This document shows positions 1-6,456 of a stretch of 19,979 nucleotides of DNA, piece by piece (within the stretch, counting starts at the first letter, position 1; each line of letters opens with the position of its first letter). The translations under genes and the position numbers were made by a program. Under the pieces are notes generated by a model. The model did not search any database and was not told where the DNA came from. It was given only the letters and a program-made list of their open reading frames with translations. Origin of the DNA: UBA7236 sp964638865 (lineage in GTDB: Bacteria > Bacteroidota > Bacteroidia > Chitinophagales > BACL12); NCBI GenBank assembly GCA_964638865.1, contig CAZXBG010000072.1:1-19979 (forward strand), in the 5' to 3' direction.

Positions 1-97
1 ATTACTCATTACTCATTACTCATTACTCATTACTCATTACTCATTACTCATTACATTCGGCTATCGTGTATCTACTCACCATTCACCCGATACCCCT
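1..97 (-). repeat. Heptanucleotide tandem array, pure then degenerate
   Basis: Read on the minus strand, the array begins at position 95, two bases after the TAG stop of the neighbouring metallopeptidase gene. It keeps exact 7-bp phase to the window edge: GGGTATC, GGGTGAA, TGGTGAG, TAGATAC, ACGATAG, CCGAATG, then seven perfect TAATGAG units and a partial one (positions 53 to 1). On the plus strand the pure part reads as ATTACTC repeats. It is cut by the window start, so its full length is unknown. It holds no reading frame of note. Confidence 0.93.
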
Positions 98-865
98 CTA
101 AAATATACACTGATCCCCATGCTTCCGCAACCAGCTTTCGGCTAATTCGTAGCCGGGCATTGCTCTTTCCACCTGTTTCCAAAAACGGTCGCTGTGGTTG
201 TGTTCTACAAGATGAGCGAGTTCGTGAATTAAAATGTAATCAATCACTTCCGGTGGCGCAAATAATAAACGAATAGAGATATTAATATTGCCATCCCAGG
301 AACAACTTCCCCAGTTGCTAATACTATCGCGCAGCCGCAATTTTTTTATTGGTTTTTGAAAATGCATGTCGTTTAATATTTGCACACGTTGCGCTATTGC
401 CGGTTGAAAATGATTGCCTATTAATCTGCCAACCAAATACGTTTTGTGTTTTTGCTCTTGTGCGGGCAACATGCCTTCGGAGAGTAATAGGATGATGATA
501 CCATTTTTTAATTCTCCGCTGCTTGCATTCTTTTTTGGCGTATAATTAATGCGGATTAAAAATTCCTGTCCCATTACTTTTAAAGTATCACCGTGGTGAT
601 ACTGCCGGTATAATGGTGGTTTTTTGTGTAGCTCATGTTTGGCAATATATTTTTTTGCCCAATCGAGCAATTGCATTTCCTGATGCAATTTTTCGGTTTC
701 ATTTAAGTATTTCGATATCCTGATATGTATACCTTTATGGCCAATACTTGCTCTGCAATTGTTGCGCATTTCATGATAAACAAATACCCGAAATTCTTTT
801 TCACCAACAAGAATGATCTCCTGTTTGAAAAGAATGGATTTTTTATTTTTAAGTAGAAGGGGCAT
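98..865 (-). CDS. YgjP-like (SprT/DUF45-type) zinc metallopeptidase
   Basis: This 255-residue protein is a probable cytoplasmic zinc-dependent metallopeptidase of the YgjP/DUF45 family. The zinc-binding HELAH motif is at residues 214-218, with His214 and His218 as ligands and Glu215 as catalytic base. The likely third ligand is His224, in the NHSDRFW stretch. The family WGSCS motif sits at residues 185-189. The N-terminal ~170 residues match the usual YgjP layout, and I see no signal peptide or membrane segment. The length is typical for the family. Start is the ATG at 865. The gene runs on the minus strand after the coiled-coil protein gene but 150 bp away, so an operon is not evident. Physiological substrates of this family are poorly known. 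The stop codon is followed at once by the heptamer array. Confidence 0.93.
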   Translation of the reverse strand: MPLLLKNKKSILFKQEIILVGEKEFRVFVYHEMRNNCRASIGHKGIHIRISKYLNETEKLHQEMQLLDWAKKYIAKHELHKKPPLYRQYHHGDTLKVMGQEFLIRINYTPKKNASSGELKNGIIILLLSEGMLPAQEQKHKTYLVGRLIGNHFQPAIAQRVQILNDMHFQKPIKKLRLRDSISNWGSCSWDGNINISIRLLFAPPEVIDYILIHELAHLVEHNHSDRFWKQVERAMPGYELAESWLRKHGDQCIF

Positions 866-906
866 TATCGTTTAACTAAAACTACTTTTTATAATGAAAA
901 ATTTGC

Positions 907-940
907 CGCGTAAAAGACGCAAAAATTCGCAAAGGAAAAA
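907..940. repeat. Degenerate CGCAAA-type intergenic repeat
   Basis: Three imperfect units of about 10 bp occur in a row: GCGTAAAAGA, CGCAAAAATT and CGCAAAGGAA. They lie in the 150-bp spacer between two minus-strand genes. Similar CGCAAAG-rich strings occur between genes in other Bacteroidota, from memory. I see no convincing promoter or terminator in this spacer. Confidence 0.4.
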
Positions 941-1015
941 TAGGAGGTATATCTGCATTTTAGCTATGCGCTTCTGCAGTATAACAATTAACGAAATAAA
1001 CATGATCGTTATCTA

Positions 1016-1705
1016 TTAATAACTTTCGTACTTTTTTAGTTCCGATTGAATTTCATCTAACTTTTTTTGTTGGGTGGCTATTTCCGCTTTTTTATCGTCC
1101 TGATTTTTACCGTTTGTTTCCAGATCAGATTTTGCTTTTTTAATGGATTCTTCCCAATCTGTTATCTGGTCGTTTAATTGTTTGTTCTTTTTTTCTAAAG
1201 ATGTTTGTTCATCATTTCTTTGATCCAATATTTTTTGTTCTGCGTTTACTTTTTCCTCTATGGCGATCTTTTCGATGCGAAAGGCAAATTTTTGCATGAG
1301 CGTTTCGCATGCTTTTACTTTATCCGGATTGGTAGTAGAAGAAACAAAAGCTCCGTTTACCTCAAAAAATCCGGTTACAATTAATTCGTCTTTTTCAGCA
1401 GTGAATAAAAAATAAATATTGGAAGGGTTTTCACTTAATGTTGGAGCAGTAATGTTTGTCGCTTTAAATTCATGTTTTCCGGTTTCATCCACTGCTACTT
1501 TTTTTTGTATGTCGTTAAGCCAAATCTTTAGCGCTTTGATAACATCTTTCTCGCTTTTATCACCGAGACTAACTGCATATCCGGTTCTTTCTCCCATACT
1601 TAATGCAGTAACTACTTCTTTTACTTCTACTTTCGTTTGTCCAAAAATTGTTGAACCTGTCAATATTAACAGTGTAAAAATGGATAATTGTAAATATTTC
1701 ATCAT
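1016..1705 (-). CDS. Secreted coiled-coil protein of unknown function
   Basis: This 229-residue protein begins with a signal peptide: a short Lys-containing start, then a hydrophobic stretch to about residue 20 and cleavage near FGQ (residues 21-23). Residues ~25-145 form a mixed alpha/beta domain that starts with VTALSMGERTGYAV. The remaining ~80 residues are rich in Lys, Glu, Gln and Asp in heptad-like order and should form a coiled coil. The pattern resembles a family of uncharacterised Bacteroidota proteins, but I cannot name a domain. It is expected in the periplasm or at the outer membrane. Two ATG codons stand in tandem at the start and either may be used. Upstream, TAATATTTG is one base too long for the -7 consensus. 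No function is assigned. Confidence 0.82.
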   Translation of the reverse strand: MMKYLQLSIFTLLILTGSTIFGQTKVEVKEVVTALSMGERTGYAVSLGDKSEKDVIKALKIWLNDIQKKVAVDETGKHEFKATNITAPTLSENPSNIYFLFTAEKDELIVTGFFEVNGAFVSSTTNPDKVKACETLMQKFAFRIEKIAIEEKVNAEQKILDQRNDEQTSLEKKNKQLNDQITDWEESIKKAKSDLETNGKNQDDKKAEIATQQKKLDEIQSELKKYESY

Positions 1706-1824
1706 CGATCTTTTATAGGGTTAATTAAATTTTTTTCGTTTGCTCAAATATTATACCTAAAGCTGTCACAATATTATTCTGGTCAAAATTAATCAGTTAT
1801 AAACAAATGAAAGGAAGAACGGAT

Positions 1825-1883
1825 GGGAATAGCCGGGAAGGCGGGAAGTGCGGGAAGAAAACGGGAAGAAAATTTTCGGGAAT
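1825..1883 (+). repeat. CGGGAAG repeat with G-quadruplex motif
   Basis: Four CGGGAAG units start at 1834, 1842, 1851 and 1862, with a further CGGGAA at 1877. GGG tracts at 1825-1827, 1835-1837, 1843-1845 and 1852-1854 are separated by loops of 7, 5 and 6 bases. This satisfies the standard G3(N1-7) quadruplex rule. The element sits in the 285-bp spacer between divergent genes, upstream of the DUF5723-type gene. The rest of that spacer is AT-rich and holds only the -7 element listed separately. Confidence 0.75.
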
Positions 1884-1964
1884 CAGCTAGTCCTTGCGTC
1901 TTCTAAAAGCTGTATAGGGTTACTTCAGTGTGAATAAAAGAATGTTCCCTTTCAGATATATTTC

Positions 1965-1972
1965 TATTTTTG
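1965..1972 (+). promoter_or_regulatory. Bacteroidota -7 element TATTTTTG
   Basis: TATTTTTG matches the TAnnTTTG consensus recognised by the primary sigma factor of Bacteroidota. It ends 18 bases before the ATG of the barrel gene. No clear -33 TTTG is visible at the proper distance (TGTT at 1943 is a weak candidate). Confidence 0.5.
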
Positions 1973-1990
1973 GAAAAGAAATGAAATAGT

Positions 1991-3379
1991 ATGCTAAAAA
2001 AATTATTTATCGCATGTTTAATTACTTCAACGGGAATAAGCCTGTCAGCGCAGGTGGAAGAGTCTTCTTTTGGTGCAACAGGGCGCGGTGGAACGGCAAC
2101 ATCCTTCGTAACTGACTATCAGGCAATTGGCATCAATCCGGCAAACCTGGGTTTTGATACCGATTTTCATATTGCTCTGGGAATTGGGGAATTTGGTTAT
2201 GGATTCTATTCTGAAGCACTTGCAAAAAAAGATGTAAGAAACATACTTTTTAATAATGAAGATACCATTGGCACGGCAGAACAAGAATTGCTTGCACGCG
2301 AATTTTTAAACGAAGGTTTTAATGTGAACATTGATGTTATGCCTGTTGGTTTGAGTTTTGAAATCCCCAAATTTGGAACTATCGGTTTGAGTATAAAAGC
2401 AAATGTTGCTTACAGAACAAAATTTGCAGGGGAAGCGGCGAATATCATTTTTGAAGGATATAATTATGCAGAGTATTTTGACACGATCATTTTCGAAGAC
2501 GGAACTTTATCCGGTGTTGCGTACGAACCTTTGAGTTTATCCGAATTATTTAAAGACACCGAAATTTCACTCAGTGTAAATTCGGAATTTAATTTGGCTT
2601 ATGGAAGAAAAATATTGGGTGATGATGAAACTTTTGCTCTGTATGGCGGTGCGGGAATTAAATATATTCTCGGATTTGCCTACCTCGATATTTCGTCTGC
2701 GGATGGGAATCTAACAGGAATAAGTGCTTTAGGTCTTGACATATTGGATGTGAATACCTTAAATACGCCATTCCCAATTACAAGTTCAGGCGCCGAACCT
2801 GTTGGAAGTGGAGTGGGATTTGATCTCGGGATAAGTGCTAAGGCAGGAAAAATATTAACACTTGGTTTAGCAATTACCGACATCGGTAAAATGACCTACG
2901 ATGCAAATGTTTTAGTGATAAATGATTTTGTAATGGATACCGTTTCTTTCAGTGGTGTTAATACTACCGATCCACTTGAATTGGTTAGTCAGATTTTTGA
3001 GGATGAAAATTTAATTCAATACACACCTGAATCTCAATTTGATGTGAGTTTACCTACCAAAGTGCGACTAGGCGGATCGTTAGAAGTAAGTGATATTTTT
3101 AATATTGGTGTTGATGCAGTTTTTCCGGTTAATAGTGTTGCCGGTTCTTTAGAAACCCCGGTTTTGGGACTTGGCGGTGAAATTACTGTTTTTAAAGTAC
3201 TGAAATTATCCGCTGGATTATCTACCGGTGGTGGTTATTATTATAATATTCCTGCCGGTGTAGGCTTAGATTTAAAATTTTGGGAAATTGGCGTTGCTAC
3301 GCGCGATGTAATGACCTGGTTTGGTGAAGCAAGTCCTACAGTTTCATTTGCAGCCGGATTTCTGCGATTCAAGATTTAA
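1991..3379 (+). CDS. Outer-membrane beta-barrel protein, DUF5723-like
   Basis: This 462-residue protein has a clear signal peptide (MLKKLF, hydrophobic stretch, cleavage after LSAQ near residue 21). The mature N-terminus carries SSFGATGRGGTATSFV followed by IGINPANLG, an N-terminal signature seen in FadL/PorV/DUF5723-like Bacteroidota barrels. The remainder alternates short amphipathic strands with Gly/Asn/Asp turns and ends in an aromatic/hydrophobic strand (FLRFKI), as expected for an outer-membrane barrel. The family has no settled role; a surface structural or transport role is possible. ATG at 1991 is chosen because it begins the signal peptide. The ATG at 1981 gives only Met-Lys before a stop. 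The stop codon directly abuts the stop of the convergent dipeptidase gene. Confidence 0.82.
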   Translation: MLKKLFIACLITSTGISLSAQVEESSFGATGRGGTATSFVTDYQAIGINPANLGFDTDFHIALGIGEFGYGFYSEALAKKDVRNILFNNEDTIGTAEQELLAREFLNEGFNVNIDVMPVGLSFEIPKFGTIGLSIKANVAYRTKFAGEAANIIFEGYNYAEYFDTIIFEDGTLSGVAYEPLSLSELFKDTEISLSVNSEFNLAYGRKILGDDETFALYGGAGIKYILGFAYLDISSADGNLTGISALGLDILDVNTLNTPFPITSSGAEPVGSGVGFDLGISAKAGKILTLGLAITDIGKMTYDANVLVINDFVMDTVSFSGVNTTDPLELVSQIFEDENLIQYTPESQFDVSLPTKVRLGGSLEVSDIFNIGVDAVFPVNSVAGSLETPVLGLGGEITVFKVLKLSAGLSTGGGYYYNIPAGVGLDLKFWEIGVATRDVMTWFGEASPTVSFAAGFLRFKI

Positions 3380-4105
3380 TCATTCGAGTATTTTGTAGAT
3401 TTTTTTAACATCTTCCCGCGAACAGGAATTATAGTGCCACCATTCCGAAGGCAATTGAATAAAACCGGCTTTTACCATAACATCTCGCAATATTTTTCTG
3501 TTTTGTATTTGTATTTCTGTAAGTGTTCCGTTTGCCAATAAAATATTTTCCAATTGTGGTTCTGCTGCTTCACCAAAAAAATCGTAAGGCGTTCCCATAT
3601 CCAATGCTTCCCCTTTTTTATTTCCGATGGTAATATCAACAGCGGCTCCGTAACTATGTAAAGAACCATTTTTAGGGTTGGATACATACTTGCTTTTTTC
3701 AGGATAATTTTCCTGCACAATATCCCACATTTTTTGTTGCACACTAACAGGTCGTGTTGCATCATATATGATAAAAGTTAAGGAGCTGTCTTTGGTTATT
3801 AAATATTGATATGCTTTTTGCAATTTAATTAAAACATCCGGTTGTAAATAGGCATTTTCCAATGTTCCGTAAACATCTGTGTTTAAAAAATTATCGGTAG
3901 TTGAATATTTAAGTTCTACTATAATTCCGGGTTCTTTTTCCTGCACATTCATTAAACCTGCATTTATCATTTGTTTTTCCAGTGCAGATATTTCAATAAC
4001 TTTTGTTTCTCCTTTTATTGGCACATCAGCAGTTTTTTCTTCCTTGATTTGACAAGAACAACCCAAAGTAATAAATAATAATATGCTGATGCAATTCCAC
4101 TTCAT
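3380..4105 (-). CDS. D-alanyl-D-alanine dipeptidase, VanX/DdpX-like lipoprotein
   Basis: This 241-residue protein belongs to peptidase family M15D, zinc dipeptidases that cleave D-Ala-D-Ala. The metal-binding SxHxxGxAxD motif is at residues 148-157 (SLHSYGAAVD; His150 and Asp157). EWWH at 221-224 supplies the catalytic Glu221 and the third ligand His224. YDATRP at 114-119 contains the conserved Arg118, which in VanX contacts substrate. The N-terminus is hydrophobic and ends in LGCSC, so it is probably a lipoprotein with Cys16 (or Cys18) acylated, placing the enzyme in the periplasm or outer membrane. No VanH, VanA or VanRS gene is nearby. A role in peptidoglycan turnover or D-Ala recycling is therefore more likely than glycopeptide resistance. 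No promoter is obvious; the palindromic repeat cluster starts 39 bp upstream. Confidence 0.9.
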   Translation of the reverse strand: MKWNCISILLFITLGCSCQIKEEKTADVPIKGETKVIEISALEKQMINAGLMNVQEKEPGIIVELKYSTTDNFLNTDVYGTLENAYLQPDVLIKLQKAYQYLITKDSSLTFIIYDATRPVSVQQKMWDIVQENYPEKSKYVSNPKNGSLHSYGAAVDITIGNKKGEALDMGTPYDFFGEAAEPQLENILLANGTLTEIQIQNRKILRDVMVKAGFIQLPSEWWHYNSCSREDVKKIYKILE

Positions 4106-4143
4106 GATGCTAAGGTAAATGAAAAGGGGTTATTCCGAATTGC

Positions 4144-4321
4144 GGTTGGTGAGAAACCCCAACCTCGACGTAATGCCGTGGTTGGGGTTTCTCACCAACC
4201 ACTTAGGGCACAATGCTTCACTTTATAGAAAACCCATCCGCGGCGTAATGCCGTGGTTGGTGTTTCGTAATGCCGTGGTTGGTGTTTCTCACCAACCACT
4301 TGGGGGAAACACCATCCACGG
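4144..4321. repeat. Palindromic intergenic repeat cluster before atpB
   Basis: The cluster starts with a perfect 21-bp inverted repeat (4144-4164 with 4180-4200, 15-base loop). A related 39-bp imperfect palindrome spans 4228-4266. A half unit at 4266-4288 can pair either with 4306-4321 (15 of 16 bases) or locally as a 10-bp stem with 5-base loop (4275-4284 with 4290-4299). The core CGTAATGCCGTGGTTGG occurs three times (4169, 4244, 4266), and TTTCTCACCAACCACTT twice (4188, 4285). It fills most of the spacer between the divergent dipeptidase and atpB genes. Reading frames through it (MPWL..FLTNHLG) are artefacts of the repeat. Confidence 0.9.
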
Positions 4322-4366
4322 TGCACAATACTTTTCAATTTGCTTTTATTTTTGGATTTCTAAGGC

Positions 4367-4374
4367 TACCTTTG
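4367..4374 (+). promoter_or_regulatory. Putative atp operon -7 element TACCTTTG
   Basis: TACCTTTG fits TAnnTTTG. A TTTG at 4339-4342 lies 24 bases upstream, slightly farther than the usual 19-21 for the -33 box. Transcription would begin near 4380, downstream of the palindromic cluster and before the GTG at 4399. This supports the short atpB start. Confidence 0.45.
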
Positions 4375-4398
4375 CGGCGGATTTTAAAAACACCTGTA

Positions 4399-5538
4399 GT
4401 GAAGCTAGTTAACACCGTTTTTCTTACCTTTTTAAGTATTGTAGCCATTGGTATTTCTGATGTTTCGGCATCGGGCAGTGAAGGTGCCTACGACCCTAAG
4501 GAATTTGCCATGCATCACGTTGCGGATGCACATGAATGGCATATAGTAGGAAATGTAACTATCCCACTGCCTTGCATTGTGATCCATAACGGCGTTAGTT
4601 TTTTTATGAGCAATAAAATGCCGGATGTGCACCATGAGACCAAAGAAATACAGGTTATGCAGCCGATTTCAGATAGCCTTGGTCACGATGCCGACCACCA
4701 TACTTTAGGTTTGATAGGCAACGATCACGGACATACGCAGGAAACCTATAAAGGGTTTTATTATAACGAAAGCGGTAAAATAGTGCATGAAGATGGTGCA
4801 TTTGTGTTAGATATTTCTATTACTAAAAATGTAGCCACCCTTCTTATTGTTTCCTTTATAATGATATTCGTTTTCACTTCTGTTGCAAAAGCTTATCGCA
4901 AAAGAGAAGGTCAGGCGCCAAAAGGTTTACAAAGTTTTATGGAACCTCTCATCCTATTTGTTCGCGACGAGGTGGTGAAACCAAATCTTGGAAACAAAAC
5001 AGATCGTTATCTTCCTTTTATGTTAACGGTATTCTTTTTTATCTGGATATCGAATATGCTTGGTTTGATACCATTTATTGCTAACCCAAACCTTACCGGA
5101 AATATAGCGGTAACTGCTGCCCTAGCACTGATGGTATTCATAATGACCAATTTGCACGCAAATAAATATTACTGGGGACATATATTTAATCCGCCGGGAG
5201 TACCTGGCTGGGTAAAGTTTATTTTAGTGCCAATTGAATTTTTAGGAATATTTATTAAGCCTGTTGCATTAATGATACGTCTTTTTGCAAACATCACCGC
5301 AGGCCATATTATTATAATAAGTTTGGTTGGATTGATATTTATTTTCGGAAAAGCCGGAGAGAGTTTAGGTGCAGGTTTAGGTGCATCTATCGTAGCTATT
5401 CCATTTGCAATTTTTATGAGTTTTCTGGAATTGCTGGTTGCATTTTTACAGGCATTTATTTTCACAATGTTAAGTGCTTTATTTATTTCATTGGCGCAGG
5501 AAGAACACCACGATCCTGCTGCCGATGCACATCATTAA
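4399..5538 (+). CDS. atpB: ATP synthase Fo subunit a
   Basis: Subunit a forms the proton half-channels of the Fo motor in the inner membrane. The essential arginine is Arg294 in MIRLFAN (numbering from the GTG at 4399). His303 and Glu344 occupy the positions of E. coli Glu219 and His245, a known reciprocal swap, and Gln351 matches Gln252. An N-terminal signal-like segment is followed by a periplasmic region of roughly 125 residues rich in His (HHVADAHEWH and HDADHHT), then about five membrane helices and a His/Glu tail. GTG 4399 is preferred: it gives 379 residues, starts at a Lys plus hydrophobic segment, and lies just after a -7 element. The in-frame ATG at 4270 lies inside the palindromic repeat and would add 43 residues unlike subunit a. 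No atpI or atpZ is seen upstream. Confidence 0.93.
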   Translation: MKLVNTVFLTFLSIVAIGISDVSASGSEGAYDPKEFAMHHVADAHEWHIVGNVTIPLPCIVIHNGVSFFMSNKMPDVHHETKEIQVMQPISDSLGHDADHHTLGLIGNDHGHTQETYKGFYYNESGKIVHEDGAFVLDISITKNVATLLIVSFIMIFVFTSVAKAYRKREGQAPKGLQSFMEPLILFVRDEVVKPNLGNKTDRYLPFMLTVFFFIWISNMLGLIPFIANPNLTGNIAVTAALALMVFIMTNLHANKYYWGHIFNPPGVPGWVKFILVPIEFLGIFIKPVALMIRLFANITAGHIIIISLVGLIFIFGKAGESLGAGLGASIVAIPFAIFMSFLELLVAFLQAFIFTMLSALFISLAQEEHHDPAADAHH

Positions 5539-5570
5539 TTATTATTTAATCAATTATAAAAAACAGTAAC

Positions 5571-5813
5571 ATGGATTTATTAACTATTATGCAAGCAGCT
5601 GAAGGCGGTGTTAAAGGTATCGCAGCAATCGGTGCAGGATTGGCAGCTATCGGAGCTGGTATCGGCGTAGGTCGTATCGGTGGTAGCGCTCTTGAATCAA
5701 TGGCTCGTCAACCTGAAATGTTAGGTGATATCAGAACTAACATGATCATTGCAGCGGCTTTGGTGGAAGGAGTTGCTCTTTTCGCTGTGGTTATTGCCCT
5801 TTTACAAGGGTGA
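5571..5813 (+). CDS. atpE: ATP synthase Fo subunit c
   Basis: This 80-residue protein is the proteolipid that assembles into the rotating c-ring. It is a two-helix hairpin: a Gly/Ala-rich first helix (GAGLAAIGAGIGVG, about residues 21-34), the conserved polar loop ARQPE (45-49), and a second helix carrying the ion-binding carboxylate Glu66 in ALVEGVALFAVV. The first helix lacks the Gln, and the residue after Glu66 is Gly rather than Ser, so the sodium-binding signature is absent and proton coupling is expected. The gene begins 32 bp after atpB and is followed by a strong hairpin that probably helps set its high expression relative to the rest of the operon. The length is normal. Confidence 0.97.
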   Translation: MDLLTIMQAAEGGVKGIAAIGAGLAAIGAGIGVGRIGGSALESMARQPEMLGDIRTNMIIAAALVEGVALFAVVIALLQG

Positions 5814-5822
5814 TCAAAAATA

Positions 5823-5857
5823 TTTTTCGGTGGCAACGGTTGGTTGCTGCCGAAAAA
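5823..5857 (+). promoter_or_regulatory. Stable hairpin after atpE (attenuator or mRNA stabiliser)
   Basis: A 15-base arm (5823-5837) pairs with 5843-5857 around the 5-base loop GGTTG. Thirteen pairs are Watson-Crick and two are G-U. The stem starts with a U-run and ends with an A-run, then AU-rich sequence without a continuous U tract. This makes partial termination or 3' end protection of atpBE mRNA more likely than full termination, since atpFHAG follow on the same strand. Confidence 0.75.
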
Positions 5858-5865
5858 TTAATTCC

Positions 5866-5926
5866 TTTTCAATTTGGTAATTGACAATTTATTAATTTGT
5901 AGTTCAATTACCAAATTACCAAATTA
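5866..5926. repeat. AT-rich inverted and direct repeats, atpE-atpF spacer
   Basis: AATTTGGTAATTGA (5871-5884) is repeated as its exact reverse complement at 5904-5917, with a 19-base loop. ACCAAATT also occurs twice in tandem near 5910-5925. The stretch 5866-5889 recurs with one mismatch at 7022-7045 in the atpH-atpA spacer. It lies directly before the atpF start. Confidence 0.8.
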
Positions 5927-5938
5927 AAAAACTATCAA

Positions 5939-6451
5939 ATGGTAATACTAGGTTCTTTCGACATTGTAACGCCTGATCCGGGTTTATTTATCTGGACAGT
6001 TGTTGTATTTCTTGTGGTTTTATGGGTGCTGAATAAATATGCTTTCGGACCAATTAAAGCATCTTTGAAAAAACGCGAAGATGGTATTACAGAATCGCTA
6101 CATCAGGCACAAAAAGCCCGTGAAGAAATGAGTCACATGAAGGCTGATAACGAACGCATTTTAAATGAAGCCCGTGAAGAAAGAAGCAAAATGTTGCGTG
6201 AGGCCAAAGAAGCAAAAGATATGCTCATTTCAGAAGCACGGGAAAAAGCAAATGTGGAATACAATCGTATTGTAGAAGAAGCTAAACAAGCTATCAATAA
6301 TCAGAAAATGGCAGCTTTAATTGAGATCAAAAATAATGTTGGAAACATGGTGCTGGAAGTGAGCGAAAAAATTCTGAAAAGAGAATTGGATAATAAAGCA
6401 GAACAGGAAAAATATATCAAACAACTCGTTGACGAAATTAAAGTGAATTAA
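5939..6451 (+). CDS. atpF: ATP synthase subunit b
   Basis: This 170-residue protein is the peripheral stalk subunit that anchors F1 to Fo. An N-terminal membrane helix (about residues 14-34, LFIWTVVVFLVVLWVL) precedes KYAFGPIKASLKKRE. A long charged, Ala/Glu/Lys-rich helix follows and should form the right-handed coiled coil of the stalk dimer. The C-terminal ~25 residues would contact subunit delta. The length is normal for a bacterial b subunit and only one b-type gene is present. The ATG at 5939 follows the AT-rich repeat spacer, and no Shine-Dalgarno sequence is seen. The stop is 5 bp before atpH, consistent with coupled translation. Confidence 0.96.
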   Translation: MVILGSFDIVTPDPGLFIWTVVVFLVVLWVLNKYAFGPIKASLKKREDGITESLHQAQKAREEMSHMKADNERILNEAREERSKMLREAKEAKDMLISEAREKANVEYNRIVEEAKQAINNQKMAALIEIKNNVGNMVLEVSEKILKRELDNKAEQEKYIKQLVDEIKVN

Positions 6452-6456
6452 TTACG

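Noticed and set aside
1..54. CRISPR-like array of short direct repeats
   Set aside because: Units are 7 bp and directly adjacent, without spacers, and no cas gene is nearby. It is a simple tandem repeat.
3380..4105. Vancomycin resistance cluster
   Set aside because: Only a VanX-like dipeptidase is present; no ligase, dehydrogenase or two-component regulator is nearby.
4119..4412. Plus-strand reading frame through the palindromic repeats
   Set aside because: The predicted peptide is made of repeat-derived MPWL and FLTNHLG strings and overlaps the likely atpB start in another frame.
5571..5813. Sodium-coupled c-ring
   Set aside because: The first helix lacks the Gln and the residue after Glu66 is Gly, so the sodium ligand set is incomplete.
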